Shown here: one piece after another, positions 1-5,842 of the stretch
How positions within the stretch are numbered: the stretch's first letter is position 1
Layout of the letters: each line of letters opens with the position of its first letter
Source: an uncultured Desulfovibrio sp.
Lineage (GTDB): Bacteria > Desulfobacterota > Desulfovibrionia > Desulfovibrionales > Desulfovibrionaceae
Reading direction: 5' to 3'
Assembly: GCA_937926875.1 (NCBI GenBank)
Contig: CALBAX010000027.1
Location: forward strand, 1 to 14,903
DNA length: 14,903 bases
Notes under the pieces: model-generated
The model's input: only the letters and a program-made list of their open reading frames with translations
What the model was told of the DNA's origin: nothing
Databases searched by the model: none
Made by a program: the position numbers and the translations under genes

Positions 1-394
1 CCCAGGGACGTCCGGCAACGAACTTGCGGGTGATGAACCACAGGGAAATGAACCTGGACAGGCCATAATGGCTGATGGTGGCGCAGAAGACGAAGATGAA
101 GAACATCATCTGGACCACAGGGTCGCCAAAGCTCTTGTTGAGCAGCATCATGGGCTTCATGCCGCCGATGAGCATCAGGGCCAGCAGGCCGGCCAGACTG
201 GGCCAGACGATCTCGATACAGACCCAGCCGTAGAGCACGCCCAGGAAGATGCCGATAAGATTCATCCCCAGGGGCGTCAGCGGTTCCACGGACGGGAGCT
301 GGCCAAAGCCGAACATGATGAGCAGACAGACGACAGCGTGCAGATAATAGGCAGGCGCCGAGAAGCGCTTGGGGGTGGATTCTTTTCCAGCCAT
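1..394 (-). CDS. DASS/SLC13-type anion permease, N-terminal part (partial)
   Basis: This is the first 131 codons of an inner-membrane transporter; the rest lies beyond the left edge. The protein starts MAGKESTPKRFSAPAYYLHA, followed by hydrophobic segments at about residues 18-35, 47-65, 68-82 and 98-115 separated by short loops. The style (GMNLIGIFLGVLYGW, then a WPSLAGLLALM segment, then LNKSFGDPVVQMMFFIFVF) resembles divalent-anion:sodium symporters of the DASS/SLC13 group, which import dicarboxylates, sulfate or related anions. The substrate cannot be told from this fragment. The start at 394 is supported by an AAGGAA ribosome-binding site at 401-406. Upstream is a leader of about 150 bases with several hairpins and a possible promoter near 545-574. 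The family call is from memory of sequence patterns. That it is a multi-span membrane protein is secure; the subfamily is less so. Confidence 0.8.
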   Translation of the reverse strand, partial: MAGKESTPKRFSAPAYYLHAVVCLLIMFGFGQLPSVEPLTPLGMNLIGIFLGVLYGWVCIEIVWPSLAGLLALMLIGGMKPMMLLNKSFGDPVVQMMFFIFVFCATISHYGLSRFISLWFITRKFVAGRPW

Positions 395-544
395 GATAAG
401 TTCCTTCTTGAGAGATCGCTACATACCGCCGCAAAGGCGGCTGTTCCTTCGGTCATCCAATACAGGAGGGGACATGCCTGTCCGCATACCATGCGCCCCG
501 CCGTTTTCTCCTTGTATGGCCGTTGCCCGCGGCCATTATGTGAA

Positions 545-574
545 GTTATCATGTCAGGCTCTCTGTTTTGTCAA
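545..574 (-). promoter_or_regulatory. Possible promoter of the anion permease
   Basis: On the minus strand a perfect TTGACA (574-569) is followed after 18 bases by GATAAC (550-545), which matches the -10 consensus at four of six positions. It lies just downstream of an AT-rich stretch that could act as an upstream element. Transcription from here would give a leader of about 145 bases before the start codon at 394. This is a motif match only. Confidence 0.4.
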
Positions 575-864
575 TTCAATAAAAAAATATTTTTGTTTTA
601 TATTTTTAAACAAAAAATTTGGCTTCGAAGATAATAAATCAATGATTTAAGTATATTATATATTTCATGAAACAGCTTTCCGCTATTCCAGAAAACTGGG
701 TGCCATTTGGACACGATCTGCCAGGAAAAAGTGTGTGGACACGGTACAATTTTTAACATCTCAAGTTTATTGACAATATCTTATCATATAAATTGTGGGG
801 CCATATCGCCTGCGCCCGGATCTTCAGAGAAACGCAGGTGAGCGGCCCTGCAAATAAAGAATAA

Positions 865-893
865 TTGACAGTCGTCAGCAGCCTCGGCATAAG
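865..893 (+). promoter_or_regulatory. Possible promoter of the zinc-ribbon gene
   Basis: A perfect TTGACA (865-870) is followed after exactly 17 bases by CATAAG (888-893), a four-of-six match to the -10 box. A transcript starting near 900 would have a short 35-base leader ending in the strong ribosome-binding site before the ATG at 936. Confidence 0.45.
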
Positions 894-935
894 GGGCGGC
901 ATCGTGTGCGTTCCTCAGCACACAAGGGAGGAAAC

Positions 936-1139
936 ATGTCTTACTTTGCAGCACGGCAGGCCCAGACCACACTGTCCTGTCCTGAATGCGACCACAAGCT
1001 GGAGATCGCACGTACCTGCCACGAGGCCTTCATGCGCTGTCCTTTCTGCGGCAAGCGTTTTCCGCTGGAACAGTTCATCAGCCAGGCAGATGAAGCCATG
1101 GAACGCTTCCTCGAAGGCCTGTACTTCGACCGTATCTAG
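936..1139 (+). CDS. Small zinc-ribbon protein with two CXXC motifs
   Basis: The product has 67 residues. Two CXXC knuckles, CPEC (15-18) and CPFC (35-38), are 16 residues apart, the usual layout of a zinc ribbon binding one metal ion through four cysteines. A further cysteine is at 28. The C-terminal third is an acidic helix (about residues 46-63) ending YFDRI. No signal peptide is seen, so it should be cytoplasmic. I chose the ATG at 936 because AAGGGAGGAAAC stands directly in front of it; an in-frame GTG at 906 has no such signal. Its partner and role are unknown: small zinc ribbons can bind nucleic acid or proteins. A short open frame begins two bases after its stop codon, suggesting co-translation. 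It is convergent with the KpsD-like operon and shares that operon's terminator. Confidence 0.8.
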   Translation: MSYFAARQAQTTLSCPECDHKLEIARTCHEAFMRCPFCGKRFPLEQFISQADEAMERFLEGLYFDRI

Positions 1140-1141
1140 AC

Positions 1142-1249
1142 GTGAACCGGCATCAAAGGGCAGCCCTTCTGCTTGTGCTGGCGCTGTCAGGCGCCATGCA
1201 TGCCGCCATCCTGCTGTGCACCGGCGTGGGGATGCTGCTGGCAGGATGA
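1142..1249 (+). CDS. Probable 35-residue membrane peptide
   Basis: A GTG-initiated frame of 35 codons starts two bases after the stop of the zinc-ribbon gene and ends with TGA before the shared terminator. The peptide has a basic N-terminus (MNRHQR) and then a nearly unbroken hydrophobic stretch at residues 7-34, with glycines at 17, 28, 30 and 35, which would span the membrane once. There is no clear ribosome-binding site; translation could be coupled to the upstream gene by re-initiation. I do not recognise the peptide. Against it: the short length and GTG start make chance possible. For it: position in the unit, hydrophobic pattern, and a stop shortly before a terminator. Confidence 0.45.
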   Translation: MNRHQRAALLLVLALSGAMHAAILLCTGVGMLLAG

Positions 1250-1296
1250 CATATCGGTCTTGTCGTTGAGAAGAGAGCCCAGCTTTCCCGGATGAC

Positions 1297-1336
1297 AAAA
1301 CAGCCCGCATGGAGACGGACCATGCGGGCTGTTTTT
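1297..1336. terminator. Two-way intrinsic terminator between convergent genes
   Basis: A perfect 16-base inverted repeat (1297-1312 with 1320-1335) with a 7-base loop is flanked by AAAA on the left and TTTTT on the right, so it can end transcription from both sides. It would serve the plus-strand zinc-ribbon unit and the minus-strand KpsD-like operon, whose last stop codon is at 1359. Confidence 0.85.
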
Positions 1337-1358
1337 ATGTCTGCAGAGAAAGGACGGA

Positions 1359-2909
1359 TCAGTAGAGGGTGGGCAGGCCTAGGATGGCGCGGGCAGACAC
1401 GGCCACCTGCATCATGACCTGTGAGATGTCCTTGACGGCCTGCATGTTTTTGGAGGCCACCCGCGGCATCACGAGGATCTGGTCCCCAGGCCGGATATTG
1501 TCGCCATCATGGCTTACCGAGCCGTTGGGATGCATGACAAGCACGGTATCCTGGTCCGCGCGGCTGTTATAGCCGCCGGCGCCCTTGATATAATCCTCCA
1601 GGTCATTGTTTTTGCTCCAGAGCATGGCCTGGGGCATCATGACTTCGCCGCTGACGAGGACCACATCGCTCTTGGCCGGGATGACGATGACATCGCCATC
1701 TTCCAGCGTGATGTCGCCGATCTTCTGGCCGTCGCTCAGGACGACGACGCCTTCCGGCTCCACAGCTTTGGCCCGCTCCACGAATTTGGCGATCATCTCC
1801 GCTTCCTTGGCACGGATCTGGGATTCTTCGGTACTGGCCGACGAGGCAGTGAGGGCGGATTCTTCCAGGCGGCGCAGGCTGTCGGCGATGGCTTTTTTCT
1901 GGCGTTCTGCCACGCTTTTGCGCTTGATGTACATGCCGTTCAGATCCGCACGTCCCTGTTCGACAGCGATGAAGTTGCGCACTTCGTCCAGGCGTGCCCC
2001 GCGGCGCACGGGGAAGCGGCTGGCGCCGCGTACGGCGCCCTGCACCGTGACCGTGATGGTATTGCCCGCGGCATCCGCCAGCAGTTCGATGGTATCACCG
2101 TCCGCCAGCCGCATGCTGGCCAGTTCCCCAAGGGGCAGATAGGTATTGTAGGGCTTGCCGTTGCGGACGCCCTTGATGGCGATATGCGAGGCGCTGCTGT
2201 CGGGATCCACCAGTTTCAGCAGGCTGGCCCCCGAGGCATTGTCTTCCGGCAGTTCAAAGCGGGCACTGGTACGCACCTTGCCCGTAACAGTGACTGTGGG
2301 CCCCTTGTCGGGGACCACGATGATGTCGCCATTCTGGAAGCGGATGGGGGGCAGGCTGCCTTCACGGATGAAGGGATACAGATCAACCGTGCTCACGACC
2401 TGATTGTTGCGGCGAACCTGGATGTTCCTGTAGCTGCCCCGTCCGGCATCGATGCCGCCTGCCTTGTCCAGATAGCTCAGCAGGGGATCGGCCGCCGAAC
2501 CGCTGTAGCGGCCGGGCTTGGGCACGTTGCCGGTAACGAACAGGGTGATGGGCTGGGCATCCATGGGAGCCAGATAGATCTGGCTGTCAGCATGGCCGGA
2601 GGCTGCCAGCTTGCTGCGCAGGGCATCCTGCAATTTGTCCTGGGCCAGGCCGGTCACGTTGAGCTGTCCGACTTCGGGGATGTCCAGCTGACCGGCAGGG
2701 CTGACTTCAAGGATGGTATCCACATTGAGGCTCCCGCCCCACAGGCGCAGGACGACCCTGTCACCCGGAGCAATGGCGCCGGCGGCACCTCCCTGACCGA
2801 AATTCCCCTGGAAAAGATTGGCCCCGTACGGTGCCGGAGCGTCGGCGGCGCACACTCCCTGCGGCAGAAGCAGCAGGCACAGCAACAAAAGGAAGACAGG
2901 ATTTCTCAT
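1359..2909 (-). CDS. KpsD-like polysaccharide export protein with SLBB domains
   Basis: The product has 516 residues. A signal peptide (1-21, probable cleavage after GVCA) leads to a Poly_export domain at about 45-125 (PGDRVVLRLWGG, then QLDIPEVGQLNV). SLBB-type beta-grasp repeats follow at about 120-210 (FVTGNVPKPGRYSG, then LDKAGGIDAGRGSYRNI) and 415-480. A charged helical insert likely to form a coiled coil spans about 328-383. The C-terminus (KNMQAVKDISQVMMQVAVSAR) closely resembles the end of E. coli KpsD, which has a cleaved signal sequence and is not lipidated, unlike Wza. KpsD works with the inner-membrane KpsE and KpsMT to carry capsule polysaccharide to the outer surface; none of those partners is in this window. 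It is the last gene of a minus-strand unit, 15 bases after a small lipoprotein gene, and has only a weak ribosome-binding site, which fits translational coupling. The family is confident; the exported polymer is unknown. Confidence 0.9.
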   Translation of the reverse strand: MRNPVFLLLLCLLLLPQGVCAADAPAPYGANLFQGNFGQGGAAGAIAPGDRVVLRLWGGSLNVDTILEVSPAGQLDIPEVGQLNVTGLAQDKLQDALRSKLAASGHADSQIYLAPMDAQPITLFVTGNVPKPGRYSGSAADPLLSYLDKAGGIDAGRGSYRNIQVRRNNQVVSTVDLYPFIREGSLPPIRFQNGDIIVVPDKGPTVTVTGKVRTSARFELPEDNASGASLLKLVDPDSSASHIAIKGVRNGKPYNTYLPLGELASMRLADGDTIELLADAAGNTITVTVQGAVRGASRFPVRRGARLDEVRNFIAVEQGRADLNGMYIKRKSVAERQKKAIADSLRRLEESALTASSASTEESQIRAKEAEMIAKFVERAKAVEPEGVVVLSDGQKIGDITLEDGDVIVIPAKSDVVLVSGEVMMPQAMLWSKNNDLEDYIKGAGGYNSRADQDTVLVMHPNGSVSHDGDNIRPGDQILVMPRVASKNMQAVKDISQVMMQVAVSARAILGLPTLY

Positions 2910-2924
2910 GGTACAGATCCGGGC

Positions 2925-3308
2925 TTATTCCTTGGCCCCTTCCGTTTGGGAAGCCGTCACGACTGTGGGGCGCATGCCCTGGCCCCAGACACGGGGCGCC
3001 AGCCGCCATTGCCCTTGGGCATTGCGGCAGGCAACGATGATCTCGGCCTCATTGAAGCTGTTACGGACAGTGGCGCGCTTGCATTCTTCACCAGCAGCGG
3101 AGAAGAAGCTGTCTTCCATGCTCACGCGCACATCCGTCCCGAAGGCAGGATCGGAAAGGGTGGTGATGTCACCGGGCATGGCATTGGCCATGAAATTTTC
3201 CACAGGACTGGGCTTGTATTCAGGCGTTTCAGGGGAATCTCCCAGCAGGCCGCAGCCATTGAGGGCCAGACAGGTCGTCAGCATGAGGAGGGTAGAGAGA
3301 CGTTTCAT
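2925..3308 (-). CDS. Small lipoprotein upstream of the KpsD-like gene
   Basis: The product has 127 residues. A basic, hydrophobic signal sequence ends in a lipobox LNGC (cysteine at 19), so the mature protein should be lipid-anchored; residue +2 is G, not D, which in enteric bacteria would favour the outer membrane. The mature part has a short proline-rich linker (about 24-37) and a compact domain (about 45-113) with two cysteines (76 and 93) that could form a disulfide. The GEECKRATVR and ACRNAQGQWRLAP segments recall the C-terminal pattern of 17-kDa surface-antigen lipoproteins, but only loosely. The start at 3308 has an AGGAG site in front. Its place directly before the KpsD-like gene suggests it may assist that unlipidated exporter; this is inference from position. 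Confidence 0.8.
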   Translation of the reverse strand: MKRLSTLLMLTTCLALNGCGLLGDSPETPEYKPSPVENFMANAMPGDITTLSDPAFGTDVRVSMEDSFFSAAGEECKRATVRNSFNEAEIIVACRNAQGQWRLAPRVWGQGMRPTVVTASQTEGAKE

Positions 3309-3350
3309 GAGTTCTCCTGGAGAAAGAAGGCCGGAAACGGATCGTTGCCG

Positions 3351-3917
3351 TCAGCCCTGGACAGGCTGATGTGCGGGATCCGGCGTCCGGGATGAAAAGG
3401 GCAGGGGAAGTTCCATATCGATGAAGCGTTCCCGCACGGTGGCTTCCGGGATATGGATGGCGAGCTGCTTCAGGTCCTCCGGAGCGAGCGTCACAAGCCA
3501 GTCCACGGCCGCCCGGGCCATGACGAGCCAGTGATCCAGCGGCAGGAAAAGGACCGCCGGACAGATCTTGTACAGGTAAAGGCCCGTATCGAGCAGGACC
3601 AGCGGGAACAGGCTGCAGGCCACAGGCCGCTGTTGCCGGGGCAGGAGACAGCCCTCCGGGCCGCAGGATTTGCACCCCCTGGCATCCAGGCAGGCCGTAT
3701 CAGGTGCAAGCAGAAAAAAATCCCTGTCCAGATGGGCATGTTGCTGCGAGGGCAGCAGCTTCATGGGGAAAGGGGTCGCGCAGTCCTGGGGGCCGCAACA
3801 GTACCGGCAGTCCCGGCAGTAGTCATTGCTCAGGATTCCCTGATCGAAATGCACATCCCGTTGCCGGGGAAAACGCTGACGCCACTGCTGCCAGTAATAC
3901 CAAGAGCTTTTTTGCAT
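3351..3917 (-). CDS. YkgJ-like cysteine-cluster protein
   Basis: The product has 188 residues and eleven cysteines. The main cluster is CRDCRYCCGPQDC (34-46), followed by cysteines at 76, 82, 85, 90 and 101 and the segment RPVACSLFPL (97-106). A CxxCxxCC cluster followed at distance by a further cysteine group and an RPxxCxxFP-like segment is the layout of the YkgJ/UPF0153 family, annotated as zinc- or iron-chelating, probably metal or Fe-S binding in the cytoplasm; the exact function is not established. I chose the ATG at 3917 (GGAGGATCTCC in front) over an in-frame ATG at 3980 that lacks a site and would overlap the probable promoter. It is the first gene of the unit with the lipoprotein and the KpsD-like exporter (42-base gap). 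A link in function with export is not obvious. Confidence 0.78.
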   Translation of the reverse strand: MQKSSWYYWQQWRQRFPRQRDVHFDQGILSNDYCRDCRYCCGPQDCATPFPMKLLPSQQHAHLDRDFFLLAPDTACLDARGCKSCGPEGCLLPRQQRPVACSLFPLVLLDTGLYLYKICPAVLFLPLDHWLVMARAAVDWLVTLAPEDLKQLAIHIPEATVRERFIDMELPLPFSSRTPDPAHQPVQG

Positions 3918-3960
3918 GGAGATCCTCCGGCAGTTTCGGCTGTGCCGGAACAAAATGTCG

Positions 3961-3987
3961 ATTATCCCGATGCGGGACATCTGTCAA
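3961..3987 (-). promoter_or_regulatory. Possible promoter of the cysteine-cluster/lipoprotein/KpsD-like operon
   Basis: On the minus strand a perfect TTGACA (3987-3982) precedes GATAAT (3966-3961), which matches the -10 consensus at five of six positions; the 15-base spacer is short. Between them lies an inverted repeat, TCCCG-atg-CGGGA (3965-3977), which could be an operator. The start codon is about 45 bases downstream. Confidence 0.35.
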
Positions 3988-4065
3988 ATATCACTCCATC
4001 AAGTTGAAAATAAAGAATAAAAAAATCCTGTTCCAGCAAAACAGAAAAAGAAGGACAAAAAATGC

Positions 4066-4094
4066 TTGCCAGACGTTCGCTGGTGGCGTATAAC
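4066..4094 (+). promoter_or_regulatory. Promoter of tRNA-Leu
   Basis: TTGCCA (4066-4071) and TATAAC (4089-4094) are separated by exactly 17 bases, each matching the consensus at five of six positions. Transcription would begin close to 4101, a few bases before the mature tRNA end at 4107, as is usual for stable RNA genes. Confidence 0.75.
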
Positions 4095-4106
4095 AAATTT
4101 TGTTGT

Positions 4107-4193
4107 GCCGAAGTGGTGGAATTGGTAGACACGCTAGGTTCAGGGTCTAGTTCTGGCAACGGAGTGGGAGTTCGACTCTCCCCTTCGGCACCA
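4107..4193 (+). tRNA. tRNA-Leu (anticodon CAG)
   Basis: The acceptor arms GCCGAAG (4107-4113) and CTTCGGC (4183-4189) pair perfectly, followed by discriminator A and an encoded CCA (4191-4193). The anticodon stem CTAGG/TCTAG (4134-4138, 4146-4150; last pair G-T) encloses the 7-base loop TTCAGGG, giving anticodon CAG at 4141-4143, which reads CUG, a preferred leucine codon in this GC-rich genome. The T arm holds GGGAGTTCGACTCTCC. The 87-base length and long variable arm after the anticodon stem mark a class II tRNA, as expected for leucine. It stands alone, with its own promoter and terminator. Confidence 0.97.
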
Positions 4194-4202
4194 AGGGAAA
4201 GC

Positions 4203-4231
4203 AAAGGCTGGTAGAAATACCAGCCTTTTTT
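4203..4231 (+). terminator. Intrinsic terminator of tRNA-Leu
   Basis: The inverted repeat GGCTGGTA/TACCAGCC (4206-4213, 4218-4225) has a GAAA tetraloop and is followed by six T (4226-4231). Flanking AAA and TTT extend the stem. It begins ten bases after the encoded CCA. Confidence 0.93.
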
Positions 4232-4389
4232 GGTATGGTGGCCAGCTCGGTGAACACCGCAGGGGCGAACGAAAACCATCCTCCATCAGGTAGTTGTGAT
4301 CGGAACACCACGGGCTTTCCCGGGCGTTCCCGCACCAGTCCCGCCGTACTGCTGGTGAGCGGACGGGCAGGGGAAACGTGGTCTGCTGC

Positions 4390-4420
4390 AAGGAAGCTCT
4401 CCTCCGCGGGGAGCTTCCTT
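4390..4420 (-). terminator. Hairpin downstream of the coiled-coil protein gene
   Basis: A perfect 10-base inverted repeat, AAGGAAGCTC/GAGCTTCCTT (4390-4399, 4411-4420), with an 11-base GC-rich loop lies 20 bases beyond the stop codon of the minus-strand gene at 4441. No T-run follows on the minus strand, so it may be a weak or Rho-assisted terminator or an RNA-stabilising end. Confidence 0.45.
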
Positions 4421-4440
4421 GTTCCGGGGGCCGTCCTGTT

Positions 4441-5559
4441 TCATTCCGCTGCCCGCAGACGGCTCGTGATGTCGTCGAACTCCTGCCGCAGCCGGGCATC
4501 ATACAGCAAAGAAAGGTCAGGCGGCTGGAAGGCGAAGATGCGGGAAAAGTCCGCTTCCGACGTATGCATCATCCCCAGCAGGTCGCTGCTGGTCTTGACG
4601 GTCCGGTAGGTATTGACGGCCACCTTGAAGGATTTTTCCGCCCGTTGCAGCAGCTGCTGCAAATGCTTTTTCTGGCGAGACAGGTACTGGTTGTAGAGGT
4701 CCACGGCATCCAGCGTCCTTTGGTTGGCAGCGATGTTCACTTCCAGGATCTTCCGGTCCGCCTCCTCCGCTCCTGAAAGCAGGCTGCGGGCGTGTTCCTG
4801 CAACTGGGAGGCTTCTTTCCTTATCTTCTCCAAGCGGCCGAGGTAGCGGCTGTCGATCTGCTGCAAGGCCTGTTGCAGGGCGTAGACGTAGACCTTGTTG
4901 CACATCATGTAGATGCCCGTATAGGTCTGGAGCAATTCCACAGAGGCGTCCGGGGCCGCCAGCTGGTTTTCTATGCTGCGCTGGATGGCACTGATGTTCT
5001 CGGCCACGGCCATGATGCTGGCGGTATCCCTGCCGTCGGCCGCGCTCAGCATGGTTTCCAGCTGCTCACGGCTGACAGGCAGACCGCGTGCGGAGATCTC
5101 GGCAAAGACGCGTTCTTTGTCCGCCTCCAGACCGTGTTCTAGGTCCGCGATCTCCTTGCGCAAGCCGGCAATATCTTCCTGCAGGCTGCTGCGCGTGGCC
5201 TTGAGCGGGTTCCAGTGTGAAGAGGGGGCGGAAACGAGTTCCTGTTGCAGGGCCGCTATCTTTTGGCGCTTCGCCGCTATCTGGTCCCGGATGGCATCCC
5301 GGCTGGCGATGAGGTCCAGGGCCTGGGAATCCGCAAGGATGGTGAAGCATTCTGAGACGATGCGCTGGAATTTTGGATCACGGAACGTCAGCACCTCGGT
5401 CCAGCTGCGCTCGGAGGGATCCTCTCCCGAGGCGATGATATCCACACCGTCGTGCAGCAGCGGGACGGCATCGTCCCAGATATCGACGAAGGACCGGGCG
5501 GCAAAGACAGGCTGGACATGGAGCAGGATAGCCAGCAACAGGAGCAGGGCCGGACGCAT
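4441..5559 (-). CDS. Periplasmic coiled-coil protein of unknown function
   Basis: The product has 372 residues. A signal peptide (1-20, cleavage after VFA) indicates export to the periplasm, with no lipobox and no later membrane span. The mature protein is almost wholly helical. Heptad-like runs of charged and hydrophobic residues at about 86-110, 122-150 and 240-312 (for example LRKEIADLEHGLEADKER) predict coiled coils; a middle part (about 180-235) is less charged and carries the cysteines near IYMMCNKVYVYA. The C-terminal part (about 315-360) is less regular and contains FAFQPPDLSLLYD. I do not recognise a named family. The ATG at 5559 was chosen because AAGGAGA lies five bases before it and the signal peptide starts there; longer in-frame versions add an unconvincing N-terminus. 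It is separated from metQ upstream by a strong terminator, so it is probably a single-gene unit. Confidence 0.82.
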   Translation of the reverse strand: MRPALLLLLAILLHVQPVFAARSFVDIWDDAVPLLHDGVDIIASGEDPSERSWTEVLTFRDPKFQRIVSECFTILADSQALDLIASRDAIRDQIAAKRQKIAALQQELVSAPSSHWNPLKATRSSLQEDIAGLRKEIADLEHGLEADKERVFAEISARGLPVSREQLETMLSAADGRDTASIMAVAENISAIQRSIENQLAAPDASVELLQTYTGIYMMCNKVYVYALQQALQQIDSRYLGRLEKIRKEASQLQEHARSLLSGAEEADRKILEVNIAANQRTLDAVDLYNQYLSRQKKHLQQLLQRAEKSFKVAVNTYRTVKTSSDLLGMMHTSEADFSRIFAFQPPDLSLLYDARLRQEFDDITSRLRAAE

Positions 5560-5792
5560 GCGCTCTCCTTTTGAAAAAAGTGACGGTATGGGGAAAGGGT
5601 AGCAGGCGGAGGGGATGGCTTCAAGAGGAAGGGGGGTGCTTCTGCCGGAGGTACCAACTCCTGCATCCGCAGAAAACCGGCCAGGATGACCGTCCGCAGA
5701 TGAGGATCGTGGCCTGGTGGCCAGATTTGAAGGACGGCAGGGCCAGTTTTGCGCAGTGCCTCCAGACAGTGGTACGGGCACGCGGAGCCATG

Positions 5793-5817
5793 AAAAAGGC
5801 CCCCGGTGAGGGGGCCT
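5793..5817 (-). terminator. Intrinsic terminator of metNIQ
   Basis: The inverted repeat GGCCCCC/GGGGGCC (5798-5804, 5810-5816) with a 5-base loop is followed on the minus strand by a T-run (complement of AAAAA at 5793-5797). It lies about 25 bases beyond the metQ stop codon. Confidence 0.9.
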
Positions 5818-5842
5818 GCGTGGATGTCGTTGTGGTCCGGGC

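Larger units (their letters stand above)
395..935. other. Intergenic region between divergent permease and zinc-ribbon genes
   Basis: I see no convincing gene in these 541 bases. The left part (395-545) is the probable leader of the minus-strand permease and contains inverted repeats at 426-440, 462-481 and 516-536. Positions 575-665 are strongly AT-rich, unlike the GC-rich surroundings, and hold a 9-base inverted repeat (590-598 with 608-616) and the palindrome TTTCATGAAA (663-672). GGACACG occurs twice as a direct repeat (709-715 and 737-743). A TTGACA at 770-775 has no well-spaced partner; a second at 865-870 is a better promoter candidate for the zinc-ribbon gene. Open frames here lack a ribosome-binding site and family resemblance. 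Confidence 0.6.

Noticed and set aside
277..552. Minus-strand 91-codon frame in the permease leader
   Set aside because: It overlaps the permease start out of frame, has no good ribosome-binding site and crosses the leader hairpins; a leader peptide cannot be excluded but is not supported.
1509..3395. A 628-codon open frame on the plus strand
   Set aside because: It lies opposite the KpsD-like and lipoprotein genes, has a histidine- and glycine-rich composition typical of the opposite strand of GC-rich genes, and no ribosome-binding site.
4107..4440. tRNA-Leu as an integration site for a mobile element
   Set aside because: There is no integrase, no repeat of the tRNA 3' end within the window, and the downstream 200 bases look like ordinary intergenic sequence.
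4147..4502. Open frames antisense to the tRNA-Leu (some ending in a GRVELPLRCQN-like string)
   Set aside because: They are read through the complementary strand of a tRNA and its terminator; such strings are a well-known annotation artefact of tRNA-Leu antisense.
5560..5792. Possible extra gene between metQ and the coiled-coil protein
   Set aside because: Open frames here run through the metNIQ terminator or into flanking genes out of frame and show no ribosome-binding site or family resemblance.
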